From Methanotrichaceae archaeon (lineage in GTDB: Archaea > Halobacteriota > Methanosarcinia > Methanotrichales > Methanotrichaceae), in NCBI GenBank assembly GCA_013329455.1, contig DUKF01000230.1, forward strand, positions 1 through 11,288: DNA of 11,288 bases, given 5' to 3'. Below are positions 1-6,650 of the stretch, one piece after another. The notes below the pieces were generated by a model. That model ran no database searches and was not told the DNA's origin. It was given only the letters and a program-made list of their open reading frames with translations. Position numbers and translations under genes: made by a program. Numbering within the stretch: position 1 is the first letter of the stretch; every line of letters starts with the position of its first letter.

Positions 1-1
1 G

Positions 2-682
2 CACGAGCTGACCCTCAGCCTCGGTGACGGTCTTCGGCCCGGCTGCATTGATGACGCCAGCGACCGGGCGAAGTACATGGAGTTCATAATGCTTGGCGAG
101 CTCGTCGACAGGGCGAGAAGAGCCGGGGTCCAGGTGATGGTGGAGGGGCCTGGCCACGTTCCAGCCGACGAGATCGAGACGAGCGTGAAGGCGATGAAAT
201 ACGTCACCGACGGCGCGCCCCTCTACCTCCTGGGCCCGATCGTGACCGACATCGCCCCAGGCTACGACCACATCACCGCGGCCATCGGAGGCGTGATCGC
301 CGGGATGAACGGGGCAGACTTCCTCTGTGCGACTACCCCAAGCGAGCACCTGGACCTCCCGACGAAAGAGGACATCTTCGAGGGGACTATCGTCACCAGG
401 ATCGCAGCCCACTCCGCGGACCTTGCAAAGCCCGGGATCAAAGATCGGGCCCGCCTCTGGGACCGAAAGATGGCAGTGGCCAGAATGGATCTCGACTGGC
501 CCGCCCAGTTCGACCAGGCGATAAACCCGGACCTTGCACGGCAGATCCGGCACCGGAGAGGTGTCGAGGTCGACACCTGCACCATGTGCAACGAGCTATG
601 CGCCATCAGGCTCGCAAAAGAGGCGATGGAGCGAGAAGAAGAGAAGGCGAAGAAGAAGGAGAAGAGCGAGAAGCGGACCTGA
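2..682 (+). CDS. thiC: Phosphomethylpyrimidine synthase ThiC, 3' part
   Basis: ThiC is a radical-SAM enzyme that rearranges aminoimidazole ribotide into hydroxymethylpyrimidine phosphate for thiamine synthesis in the cytoplasm. The window begins inside the gene; the frame is open from base 2 and 226 residues are visible, roughly the C-terminal half. Family landmarks are a Gly-Asp-Gly-Leu-Arg-Pro-Gly stretch at the left edge, the VEGPGHVP block, the [11 protein letters not shown] block with the metal-binding His, and an [15 protein letters not shown] segment. The C-terminal cluster cysteines are visible residues 193, 196 and 200, spaced CX2CX3C, whereas the spacing usually quoted is CX2CX4C. 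The protein ends in a Lys/Glu-rich tail of about 20 residues, probably disordered. It converges on the AMMECR1 gene with a 12-base gap and no obvious terminator. The family assignment is secure. The true start lies outside the window. Confidence 0.96.
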   Translation, partial: HELTLSLGDGLRPGCIDDASDRAKYMEFIMLGELVDRARRAGVQVMVEGPGHVPADEIETSVKAMKYVTDGAPLYLLGPIVTDIAPGYDHITAAIGGVIAGMNGADFLCATTPSEHLDLPTKEDIFEGTIVTRIAAHSADLAKPGIKDRARLWDRKMAVARMDLDWPAQFDQAINPDLARQIRHRRGVEVDTCTMCNELCAIRLAKEAMEREEEKAKKKEKSEKRT

Positions 683-694
683 GACCCAAAGACC

Positions 695-1297
695 TCAGGA
701 GCACTGCTCCAGCTCCTTTTCCACCACCTCGCCTCCGGGCGCCACTTCGGCGAAGACCTTTCCTTCGAAGTACAAGACCTCGGTCTCCTCGTCTATCCAG
801 GAATCGGGCGGAAGGCCGGCCTTGAGACATGTCTGGCAGAGAAAGTCGGCCGGGTCGAAGTCCCACTCCGTCGCCACCTGGGGGAGAAGAAGGCCCGACC
901 ACATTCCCCTCTTGACGATGAGGCCGTGCTTTCCGATTCTGACGGCATCTGGCAGGTCCCGGTTTCTGACGTCGTAGGGCCTCGGTGGCGTTAGAACCGT
1001 CACCTCGATCTCGATCTTAGAAAGCTCTTCGGGCCTGACTCTCGGAAACCTTGGATCGTTCACCCCAGCGTTGATGGCCGAGTCGACTATTGCTTTTCCA
1101 AGCTCCATTATCGGCTCCGGGTAGCCTATGCATCCTCGAAGATCGCCGTCTTCGTGAAGGGTCACAAAGACCCCGGCTTTCTCCCCGAACGCGGGGGTCA
1201 GATCTTTTGGCTTTATCCTCTCCTTCCTCTCAACGTAAGCCGTCAGGGCATCTCTTGCCAAGGCGACCGCGCGCCTTCCCTCGTCGATGGTGAGCAT
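695..1297 (-). CDS. AMMECR1-domain protein
   Basis: 200 residues, the full length of the archaeal stand-alone AMMECR1 family (PH0010-like). The hallmark LRGCIG motif is at residues 53-58, preceded by GVFVTLHEDGD and followed later by GLLLPQVATEWD (about 135-146) and a C-terminal FLCQTCLKAGLPPDSW stretch. The family is conserved from archaea to humans. Its biochemical role is not settled; the conserved Cys in LRGCIG is thought to be in a possible active site, and in some bacteria the domain is encoded with Memo-like and radical-SAM proteins. No such partners are present here. The start is ATG at 1297. No Shine-Dalgarno sequence precedes it, and a TATA-like element sits about 30 bases upstream, so the mRNA may be leaderless. 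It diverges from the rubrerythrin gene across 169 A+T-rich bases. Confidence 0.93.
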   Translation of the reverse strand: MLTIDEGRRAVALARDALTAYVERKERIKPKDLTPAFGEKAGVFVTLHEDGDLRGCIGYPEPIMELGKAIVDSAINAGVNDPRFPRVRPEELSKIEIEVTVLTPPRPYDVRNRDLPDAVRIGKHGLIVKRGMWSGLLLPQVATEWDFDPADFLCQTCLKAGLPPDSWIDEETEVLYFEGKVFAEVAPGGEVVEKELEQCS

Positions 1298-1321
1298 GAA
1301 CGGGTAGTTTGGTCTTCAGGA

Positions 1322-1331
1322 TACTAAAAAG
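1322..1331 (-). promoter_or_regulatory. Candidate TATA box for AMMECR1 gene
   Basis: Read on the minus strand, a CTTTTTAGTAT-like A/T stretch is centred about 30 bases upstream of the ATG at 1297. That would place transcription start within a few bases of the start codon. Assigned from spacing and composition only. Confidence 0.4.
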
Positions 1332-1433
1332 TTATGAGTTAAACCGAAATTTCTGGCCATTTAGAAGAGCTAAATTATTCAACCTGCCCGTTGGGGTGGG
1401 GCTTTCCAAGTAGATCCCTTCAGGTCCCATACA

Positions 1434-1442
1434 CTTTTTATT
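1434..1442 (+). promoter_or_regulatory. Candidate TATA box for rubrerythrin gene
   Basis: CTTTTTATT is centred about 29 bases upstream of the rubrerythrin ATG at 1467. At usual archaeal TATA-to-start distances the transcript would begin at or just before the ATG, and no Shine-Dalgarno sequence is seen in between. This suggests a leaderless or nearly leaderless mRNA. Confidence 0.45.
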
Positions 1443-1466
1443 GAATCAGTCGGATAGACTTGCGAC

Positions 1467-1967
1467 ATGTCCAAGTCAGAAGATTGCCTGAAAGAGGCCT
1501 TCGCCGGAGAGTCCATGGCGAACCGCAAGTACCTCGCCTTCGCAGAAAAGGCAGACCAAGAGGGGTACGCCCAGGCTGCAAGGCTCTTTCGCGCCGCCGC
1601 CGAGGCCGAGACCGTCCACGCCATAAACCACCTCAAAGCCATGAAGGCCGTCAAGGACACCAAGGAAAACTTGAGAGAGGCGATCGCGGGAGAGACTCAG
1701 GAGTTCAAGGAGATGTATCCCGTGATGATCGAGACCGCAAAGGCCGAAGGGAACAAGGCCGCCGAGAGAACCTTCAGTTACGCAAACGAAGTGGAGAAGA
1801 TCCACGCTGGCCTCTACCACGATATGATGGAGAAACTCGAGGCCTCCAAGGAGGAGGGTTACCCTTACTACGTCTGCCCAGTATGCGGCATGACTGCGGA
1901 GAGGGTGCCCCCAGAAAAGTGCCCGGTATGCGGCGTGAAGGGAGAGAGGTTCAAGAGGATCGACTGA
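1467..1967 (+). CDS. rbr: Rubrerythrin
   Basis: 166-residue cytoplasmic peroxide-reducing protein with an N-terminal ferritin-like diiron four-helix bundle (about 1-125) and a C-terminal rubredoxin-like domain (about 132-166). Diiron ligand motifs are all present: Glu15 in AGESMANRKY, E48xxH51, Glu76/Glu79 in AGETQEF, and E110xxH113. The iron of the rubredoxin domain would be held by Cys137, Cys140, Cys152 and Cys155 (two CPVCG knuckles). Family role: NAD(P)H/rubredoxin-dependent reduction of hydrogen peroxide, typical of oxygen-sensitive anaerobes. The cysteine spacing between knuckles is short (11 residues), as in rubrerythrins and unlike true rubredoxins. The gene is probably monocistronic, since it is flanked by a divergent gene upstream and a hairpin plus T-run followed by a convergent gene downstream. 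The ATG at 1467 is supported by homology at the extreme N-terminus and by TATA spacing. Confidence 0.97.
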   Translation: MSKSEDCLKEAFAGESMANRKYLAFAEKADQEGYAQAARLFRAAAEAETVHAINHLKAMKAVKDTKENLREAIAGETQEFKEMYPVMIETAKAEGNKAAERTFSYANEVEKIHAGLYHDMMEKLEASKEEGYPYYVCPVCGMTAERVPPEKCPVCGVKGERFKRID

Positions 1968-1991
1968 TCAGGTCGAGGTACCCCTTCCGTC

Positions 1992-2025
1992 TGGCGGTCT
2001 CCTTTCGCCAAGTATTTTTATTTTG
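1992..2025 (+). terminator. Hairpin and T-tract terminator after rubrerythrin
   Basis: TGGCG (1992-1996) pairs with CGCCA (2006-2010) across a 9-base loop, and a T-rich run (2014-2025) follows directly, with a second one at 2032-2037. The T-tract alone is a typical archaeal transcription stop. It lies 25 bases past the rubrerythrin stop codon, in the gap before the convergent phosphoribulokinase gene. Confidence 0.7.
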
Positions 2026-2055
2026 TTCAAAATTTTTCCGAGCTTTGGCGGATCT

Positions 2056-3030
2056 TTAATTTTCGATCGTTGCCAGATGATGCTGCAACTTTTCGAGGAG
2101 ACGCCAACAGATGAGGATCTGGGCCATTCCGATGGCGCTTACGTGCTCCTTGCTGCTCAGATCGCATATGGGAGACTTCGACCCCGTGAGGCTGCAGAGC
2201 TTATCTTCAAGATCCTCGATCATGCTTCGGTGAAGCTCACCGTCGATAGTCATGACGCTCACCCTTTTACCGTAATAATCGTCCCGCTGGAAGGCGATCG
2301 AGAACTCGCGCTCGGCGAGACGGAAAAGAGCGGAAAGGTCGATGTTGAGGTCGACCTCGGATAGCTGCGTCTCAATCACCTCCTGGATGAGCCTGACCGA
2401 ATATCTTTCAGGGGGATTTTTCGCCATGAAGGGTGGCGGAAGTCTCGAGTCTTCGATCTTGACCACGGCCTCAGCGTAGATCTTCTGGACATCGACGTAC
2501 ATCTTGTAATCGGGCTCCCGCACCAGAATCTCTTTCATAACCTCCTCGGGCCTGTAATCCCGATCCCCGCAGTCCCTTTTTATCTTCCATCGCCTCTTGA
2601 TGGTCCTGCTGGGGTCGACGAAGATCTTGAAGTCGATCTCTCGCCGAAGCTCTTCGGTGTAAAAGGGATGCAGCCCCTCGAGGATCAGGACAGGAGCCGA
2701 CCTGAAAGGGAACGGCCCTCGGATCTTTCCCCCTGCGTGGTCGTAGACCGGCTTGTTGATCTCCTCGCCCCTTCGCAAGGATCCGAGGTGCTCGGCGAGG
2801 AGGTCGAGCCGGTTCGCCTCGGGGTTGAGAGGTGTTATCTTCCGGACCCTTCTCTCTTCGCGGTCGAGGCTGTGATAATCGTCCATGCTGAAAGTGGAGA
2901 CGAGATCTTCGCCAAGAAGCCTTCTGATCCCCCGAGATAGAGTGGTCTTGCCGGACCCGCTGTCTCCTGCCACCGCCACCACGAAGACCCGGCCCGATTT
3001 TCTGAGCCTTTCAGGCAAACTGGAAGTCAC
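2056..3030 (-). CDS. prk: Archaeal phosphoribulokinase
   Basis: 324 residues, about the length of the biochemically studied methanogen PRK of Methanospirillum. It phosphorylates ribulose 5-phosphate to ribulose 1,5-bisphosphate using ATP. In methanogens this feeds archaeal RuBisCO in the reductive hexulose-phosphate pathway. The P-loop GDSGSGKT is at residues 22-29, followed by the MDDYH segment, LNPEANRLDLL, the NKPVYDH substrate-binding segment, and LILEGLHPFY as the Walker B-like region. The C-terminal third matches the archaeal PRK/uridine-kinase-like branch. The start is GTG at 3030, fixed by GGAGG eight bases upstream (3039-3043). It lies 39 bases downstream of the HTH regulator gene on the same strand, so the two are probably co-transcribed. 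No RuBisCO gene lies in this window. A uridine kinase is the main alternative reading, but the length and C-terminal region favour PRK. Confidence 0.9.
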   Translation of the reverse strand: MTSSLPERLRKSGRVFVVAVAGDSGSGKTTLSRGIRRLLGEDLVSTFSMDDYHSLDREERRVRKITPLNPEANRLDLLAEHLGSLRRGEEINKPVYDHAGGKIRGPFPFRSAPVLILEGLHPFYTEELRREIDFKIFVDPSRTIKRRWKIKRDCGDRDYRPEEVMKEILVREPDYKMYVDVQKIYAEAVVKIEDSRLPPPFMAKNPPERYSVRLIQEVIETQLSEVDLNIDLSALFRLAEREFSIAFQRDDYYGKRVSVMTIDGELHRSMIEDLEDKLCSLTGSKSPICDLSSKEHVSAIGMAQILICWRLLEKLQHHLATIEN

Positions 3031-3038
3031 AAAAAGGT

Positions 3039-3043
3039 CCTCC
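3039..3043 (-). promoter_or_regulatory. Ribosome binding site deciding the prk GTG start
   Basis: GGAGG on the minus strand ends eight bases before the GTG at 3030. This is a standard Shine-Dalgarno match at normal spacing and supports the non-ATG start. Confidence 0.75.
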
Positions 3044-3069
3044 GAGATCGGAGACGAGAACGAGGTATC

Positions 3070-4002
3070 TCATCGATCCTGCTTCTCCGACATGAGGTCT
3101 GCAAACTCGCTGGTCTTGTCGATCTGCTCCAGCTCCCGCGTCTCGATGACCACCGTCTCCTCGACCCGCTCGACCTTCGTCTCTCCGTCGACGATCACCG
3201 CCGAAAAGGTCTTGGTGATGATCGAAAGGCTGCTCATCAGCCTCGCCTTCTTCAGCATGGTGGACGACAACTTGCCCACGCCGGTCAGAACGACCAGGTC
3301 CTCGTTCTGGGTGATGGCGTTGAAGGGAGACTGGACCGTGGGGAAGACGTCAAAGCCGATTTGGGAAAGGTGCCTGAGAACCTTGTCGTCGATCAGCTCC
3401 AGCTCTCCGGCCACGGGGTTGGCGGACTCCAGGATCTCGACGGGCTTTATCAGCTCCTGGCCGAAGAGCTCCTCGAGTCTGAGGGCTACATCGATGGTGG
3501 TGTCCATGCTCTCGATCTCGTACTTGCTGACCGTCCGCCTGGAGACGCTCAGCTCCGAGGCTAGAGCACCAAGGGATATGCCGCACTCCAGCCGGAGCTT
3601 TCTCAAAAGACGGCCGTCGATCTTTACGTAGAGGCCCCCGTGAGCGGCGTAGACGAAGGGTGGAATGTCGTCCAAAATCCAATCTAGGAGAGTGCTGAGG
3701 CTCACGGTGGGAACTCCGTACCTGAAGTAGACCACCCCGCCCTCAAGATTGTGATCTCTCGTCTTATCCCCGATCAATAGAGGGTTTCCCGAAAGATATT
3801 TAGCTAGGCGACGAATCTCTACCGCGGTCTTGCCGTTGAAACCGTCGATGTTTGAGAGGATCTTGAGAATAAGGAGAACGCCGCCTCTCCTGGCCGCCAA
3901 ATCGAAGCTTCTCGGCCTCACGTAACACCGGTCAGAGACCGAAAATCCCGACTTCACGAGCAGATCTGTAACTCGATCGGTCAGAACCTCCTTATTCATC
4001 AT
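3070..4002 (-). CDS. Archaeal HTH (XRE-type) transcriptional regulator
   Basis: 310 residues. It resembles the conserved archaeal family annotated as putative HTH-type transcriptional regulatory protein (one per genome in many methanogens, no known target). A helix-turn-helix of Cro/C1 type lies at about residues 131-185: the recognition region is SLGALASELSVSRRTVSKYE. The N-terminal 125 residues form an alpha/beta-looking domain of unknown role, and the C-terminal 120 residues include a long charged helix. There is no membrane segment. The start is an adjacent ATG-ATG pair (4002/3999). It has no Shine-Dalgarno sequence, but a good TATA box lies 28 bases upstream, so a leaderless message is likely. 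The next gene in the same direction is phosphoribulokinase after a 39-base gap, suggesting an operon. Whether it regulates prk, itself or the divergent tiaS cannot be told from sequence. Confidence 0.85.
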   Translation of the reverse strand: MMNKEVLTDRVTDLLVKSGFSVSDRCYVRPRSFDLAARRGGVLLILKILSNIDGFNGKTAVEIRRLAKYLSGNPLLIGDKTRDHNLEGGVVYFRYGVPTVSLSTLLDWILDDIPPFVYAAHGGLYVKIDGRLLRKLRLECGISLGALASELSVSRRTVSKYEIESMDTTIDVALRLEELFGQELIKPVEILESANPVAGELELIDDKVLRHLSQIGFDVFPTVQSPFNAITQNEDLVVLTGVGKLSSTMLKKARLMSSLSIITKTFSAVIVDGETKVERVEETVVIETRELEQIDKTSEFADLMSEKQDR

Positions 4003-4007
4003 TATAC
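4001..4007 (+). promoter_or_regulatory. Candidate TATA box for tiaS
   Basis: ATTATAC overlaps the start codon of the divergent regulator gene. Its distance to the tiaS ATG (about 41 bases) would give a leader of some 15 bases carrying a weak AGGT ribosome site at 4032-4035. Plausible on spacing only. Confidence 0.35.
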
Positions 4008-4025
4008 GTGTTTGAGCTTAGCCGT

Positions 4026-4033
4026 TATTTAAA
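4026..4033 (-). promoter_or_regulatory. TATA box for the regulator-prk unit
   Basis: TATTTAAA (nearly palindromic) is centred 28 bases upstream of the regulator ATG when read on the minus strand, the spacing expected for a leaderless archaeal transcript. On the plus strand the same bases are only about 15 bases from the tiaS ATG, too close to be its TATA box. Confidence 0.5.
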
Positions 4034-4044
4034 GGTTCACCATC

Positions 4045-5301
4045 ATGATCACCATAGGCGTAGACGATACCGATTCAGAGAAGGGGCTTTGCACCACATA
4101 CCTCGCAGCTGTGATGATGGAAAGGCTTTCAGGCATCGGCGAGATCAAGGGTTTCCCGAGGCTTGTGAGGCTCAACCCCTGCGTCCAGTTCAAGACCAGG
4201 GGAAATGCTGCCATCGCCTTCTCCCTCGAGACAGACCGGCCCGGAAAGGCCAAAGAGGTCGCCCTTTTGACCCTGATAGAGCTATCCGACTTCTCAGGCC
4301 CCAAGACAAACCCAGGCCTGGTGGTGGCAGAAGAGGTGCCTGCGGAGCTGTCCAGCTTCTACAGGAGAGCTCTCGACGAGGTTTTGGAGGTCAGAGAGGC
4401 CGAAGAGATCATCGACAGATACGACCTCTGGTCCCGGGGCTTCAAGAACCGGCGGGGCCTGATCGGCGCTCTTGCAGCCATGGGCGCTGAGTTTCCGGAC
4501 AAAACCTACGAGCTTCTGGCCTACAGGGAGCCGAAGAGGTGGGGCACGCCCCGAGAGATCGACGAGGAGTCAGTCTGGAGGGCCGACGAATTGACCTACC
4601 CGAAGACCTGGGACACCGTCGACCACCACAACCGAAAAGTGGTCTTTGCTCCCCACTCAAAAGATCCCGTCCTTTTCGGGATAAGGGGCCAAGACCCGGA
4701 ATTTCTCAGATTGTCCCTGGAGACGATAAAGTCCGAGCCATTCGAGAGGATGGTGATCTACAAAACCAACCAGGGGACCGACGTTCACATAAACCGAGAC
4801 GAGATCGCCAGGGTCGTCGAGAACCGGAGCTACAGGCTCCGAGGCGTGGTGGCAAAAGAGCCAAAGGTGATCGAAGGAGGCCACCTCTTCTTCCCCCTCG
4901 AATCCGAGGACGGAAAAAGCTCCATCAAGTGCGCAGCCTTCGAGCCGACAAAGAATTTCAGGAATCTGGTCAGGGCTCTTGTCCCCGGAGATCTCATCGA
5001 GGTCTACGGAGCCGTTAAAAAGAGAACCCTCAACATCGAGAAGATGGAGATTGTCGACCTGGCCAAAATGACGGCCCTGGAGGCTCCCATTTGCCCCTCC
5101 TGCAAAAGACGGATGAAGTCTGCGGGCCGAGGCCAGGGTTACCGGTGCAGGAGGTGCAAGACGAGGGCCGAGGGGAAAGTGGAGACGGTCATCCCAAGAG
5201 AAATCGAAGAGGGCTTCTACGAGGTTCCACCTTGCGCAAGGAGGCATCTTTCAAAGCTGCTGGTCAGGATGATGGACAGAAACGTCCATCCAAGCAGGTA
5301 G
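4045..5301 (+). CDS. tiaS: tRNA(Ile2) 2-agmatinylcytidine synthetase TiaS
   Basis: 418 residues, full length for the family. TiaS attaches agmatine to C34 of the CAU-anticodon tRNA-Ile, using ATP, so that this tRNA reads AUA; it is essential in archaea. Visible features are the N-terminal GVDDTD motif (5-10), Thr17-Thr18 matching the reported autophosphorylated Thr18 of the Archaeoglobus enzyme, YKTNQGTDVH (239-248), an OB-fold region (about 264-337) and a C-terminal zinc ribbon with Cys350, Cys353, Cys368 and Cys371. The start is ATG at 4045, where the protein begins MITIGVDDTD as expected. It diverges from the regulator gene (42-base gap) and converges on ppaC (29-base gap). Nothing is missing or truncated. 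Confidence 0.97.
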   Translation: MITIGVDDTDSEKGLCTTYLAAVMMERLSGIGEIKGFPRLVRLNPCVQFKTRGNAAIAFSLETDRPGKAKEVALLTLIELSDFSGPKTNPGLVVAEEVPAELSSFYRRALDEVLEVREAEEIIDRYDLWSRGFKNRRGLIGALAAMGAEFPDKTYELLAYREPKRWGTPREIDEESVWRADELTYPKTWDTVDHHNRKVVFAPHSKDPVLFGIRGQDPEFLRLSLETIKSEPFERMVIYKTNQGTDVHINRDEIARVVENRSYRLRGVVAKEPKVIEGGHLFFPLESEDGKSSIKCAAFEPTKNFRNLVRALVPGDLIEVYGAVKKRTLNIEKMEIVDLAKMTALEAPICPSCKRRMKSAGRGQGYRCRRCKTRAEGKVETVIPREIEEGFYEVPPCARRHLSKLLVRMMDRNVHPSR

Positions 5302-5326
5302 AAAAATGGAAAAAGAGAAGAAGCTT
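5302..5326 (-). terminator. Poly-T terminator after ppaC
   Basis: Read on the minus strand, the short gap between ppaC and tiaS is a run of T-rich tracts (CTTTTTCC and ATTTTTC types), starting five bases past the ppaC stop codon. This fits an archaeal T-tract terminator with no clear hairpin. Confidence 0.6.
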
Positions 5327-5330
5327 GCCC

Positions 5331-6269
5331 TCACTTGAAGGCCGCTTCCAGCGGTGGGATGACCTGCTTTTTCCTCGAGAGAACGCCCTCTTTGTAGATC
5401 GAGTTGTTCTCCATCTTGCCCTCGAAGGCCTTCTCGAACTTGTCCACTGGCTTACCAACGAATAGGAGATCGCTCGCCTCCTTCATTACGTCGGTGAGCA
5501 TGATCAGAACGAAGCTGAGACCCTCCTCCTTTCTCACGTTCTCCATGTCGTCCAGGATAGCCTTTCTCCTGTCATCCAAGACCGAGAGGTCCATGACCTC
5601 TATCTGGCCGACGCCAGCCTTCGTCCCGGCGAAGTCGAATTGCTTGTAGTCGCCCTTTACGATGTCACGAGCAGTCTTGGAAGATATGTCGCTCTTGGCG
5701 GTGAGCATCGCGATCCCGTACTGCTCATAGTCCTCACCGATGATCTTGGCGAGCTTTGCCACCTCCACCTTGTCCTTATCGGTGCAGGTCGGAGACTTGA
5801 AGAGGACGGTGTCGCTCAGGATTGCGGAGATCATGACCCCTGCCATCTCCTTGGAGATTGGGATCTTGTACTGGTCGTACATCGCCGAGATTATCGTCGC
5901 GGTGCTGCCGACCGGCTCGTTGTGGAAGAAGATGGGGCTTCCGGTCTGGATGTCGCCGATCTTGTGATGATCCACGACCTCCATCAGGGTCGCCTCCTTG
6001 ATGTTGTCCACGGCCTGGGCGACCTCGTTGTGGTCGACGAGGATGATCTTCTTGCCCTTGGCGTCGGTGATCGTCTCCGGCGCCGGGACGCTGAAGTGCT
6101 CGAGGATGAACTTTGTCTCGTTGTTGATCTCGCCTGCCGCCGCAGGAATGTATATGTCCGGCAGACCGAGCTGGTTTTTCAGGTTCGCATAGGATATAGC
6201 CGCTGCCACAGAGTCAGAGTCTGGACTTTTGTGGCCAACCACATAGACGTTATCAGCCAGATGAAACAC
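5331..6269 (-). CDS. ppaC: Manganese-dependent inorganic pyrophosphatase (family II)
   Basis: Hydrolyses pyrophosphate to phosphate in the cytoplasm, pulling biosynthetic reactions forward. It is a DHH-DHHA2 protein closely resembling the Bacillus subtilis enzyme throughout. Metal ligands counted from the GTG at 6269 are His13, Asp17 and Asp19 in GHKSPDSDS, Asp79 in VDHNE, His101-His102 in VVDHHKIG and Asp153 in ILSDT; the substrate-binding SRKKQ is at 298-302. From the GTG the length is 312, the family norm being about 309. The start is odd: the only standard in-frame start downstream of a stop at 6282-6284 is this GTG, yet it is the last three bases of a perfect GGAGGTG ribosome site. An in-frame CTG at 6260 lies six bases after that site. 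Translation may therefore begin at CTG, giving 309 residues. It converges on tiaS and diverges from the candidate RNA. In Methanothrix-type acetoclasts, pyrophosphatase is needed for AMP-forming acetate activation (established knowledge; the organism is inferred). Confidence 0.96.
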   Translation of the reverse strand: MFHLADNVYVVGHKSPDSDSVAAAISYANLKNQLGLPDIYIPAAAGEINNETKFILEHFSVPAPETITDAKGKKIILVDHNEVAQAVDNIKEATLMEVVDHHKIGDIQTGSPIFFHNEPVGSTATIISAMYDQYKIPISKEMAGVMISAILSDTVLFKSPTCTDKDKVEVAKLAKIIGEDYEQYGIAMLTAKSDISSKTARDIVKGDYKQFDFAGTKAGVGQIEVMDLSVLDDRRKAILDDMENVRKEEGLSFVLIMLTDVMKEASDLLFVGKPVDKFEKAFEGKMENNSIYKEGVLSRKKQVIPPLEAAFK

Positions 6270-6273
6270 CTCC
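6267..6273 (-). promoter_or_regulatory. Perfect ribosome binding site overlapping the ppaC GTG
   Basis: GGAGGTG on the minus strand matches the anti-Shine-Dalgarno end of 16S rRNA over seven bases. It includes the annotated GTG start and stands six bases before an in-frame CTG (6260-6258). No standard start codon lies at normal distance downstream. Confidence 0.6.
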
Positions 6274-6385
6274 GAAGATATTCAACGCGCAGCTTCGACT
6301 TAAACCTTTGCCACGCAGCGTTTATGCCGAAATTATATTAGAATCCGACAGGGAAGATCTCGACAAATCGATGCGGATCAGCATC

Positions 6386-6394
6386 TTTATATAG
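6386..6394 (+). promoter_or_regulatory. Strong TATA box upstream of candidate RNA
   Basis: TTTATATAG is a near-consensus archaeal TATA box of the kind seen before stable RNA genes. No open reading frame starts 25-60 bases downstream of it. The predicted transcription start is about 6413-6418. Confidence 0.6.
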
Positions 6395-6412
6395 TACTTT
6401 GCTTATAGGTTC

Positions 6413-6650
6413 AGGGTTCCCTTTAGAGGACTGGCAGGAGCCAAGGCATCCGCCGTCGCCGTGACTGCTTGTGCAAAAGGGGAACGACACGAAAAGCCGT
6501 GTTGATAGGTCCTTGGGGGAGATACTGACTTAAGTCTGCCCATGACCTCAAGACAACCCAAACGCGGTACAATAAGCCCGCTGCGAGGGTCACTGGGCCG
6601 ACTGCGGATTATCCAGAGGATGAGGTCCCAGAGTTAGCAGAGCATCGGGC
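6413..6650 (+). ncRNA. Candidate structured noncoding RNA, family unknown
   Basis: About 240 bases without a protein gene, beginning 25 bases after a very strong TATA box and followed by A+T-rich sequence. Several stems can be paired by eye: GUUCCC (6416-6421) with GGGAAC (6480-6485), extended by UUU/AAA past one bulged G; UGGC/GCCA hairpin (6432-6443); ACACG/CGUGU hairpin (6487-6502); AGGUC (6507-6511) with GACCU (6544-6548), reinforced by GGG/CCC inside; and GCGG/CCGC (6564-6581). GACCUCA (6544-6550) could alternatively pair with UGAGGUC (6620-6626). I looked for hallmarks of RNase P RNA (GAGGAA..GUCC, GUGAAA), SRP RNA (the CCGGAAGG loop), 5S rRNA and tRNA and did not find a convincing match. 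The ends are estimates. It is transcribed toward tmk and away from ppaC. It could instead be a long 5' leader of tmk, though tmk has its own TATA box. Confidence 0.45.

Noticed and set aside
534..977. 147-codon plus-strand ORF crossing the thiC end.
   Set aside because: Out of frame with thiC and antisense to AMMECR1; Arg/Ser-rich, an artefact of high G+C.
2885..3631. 248-codon plus-strand ORF.
   Set aside because: Antisense to the start of prk and most of the regulator gene; Ser/Arg/Leu-rich with no domain.
5640..6341. 233-codon plus-strand ORF.
   Set aside because: Antisense shadow of ppaC; Val/Asp/Leu/His-rich composition typical of such shadows, and no motif.
6440..6500. Minus strand as a 23S rRNA gene fragment beginning GGCGGATGCCTTGGC.
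   Set aside because: The following conserved 23S sequence (GATGAAGGACG and on) does not appear, so it is no rRNA fragment; only the short complementarity is kept as a finding.
6545..6605. Resemblance of the segment around AATAAGCCCG (6571-6580), with CCCAAACGCGG just before it, to the loop C region of 5S rRNA.
   Set aside because: The match needs an inserted base, the closing helix I partners are absent on both sides, and the flanking 5S helices cannot be drawn. Treated as part of the candidate RNA instead.
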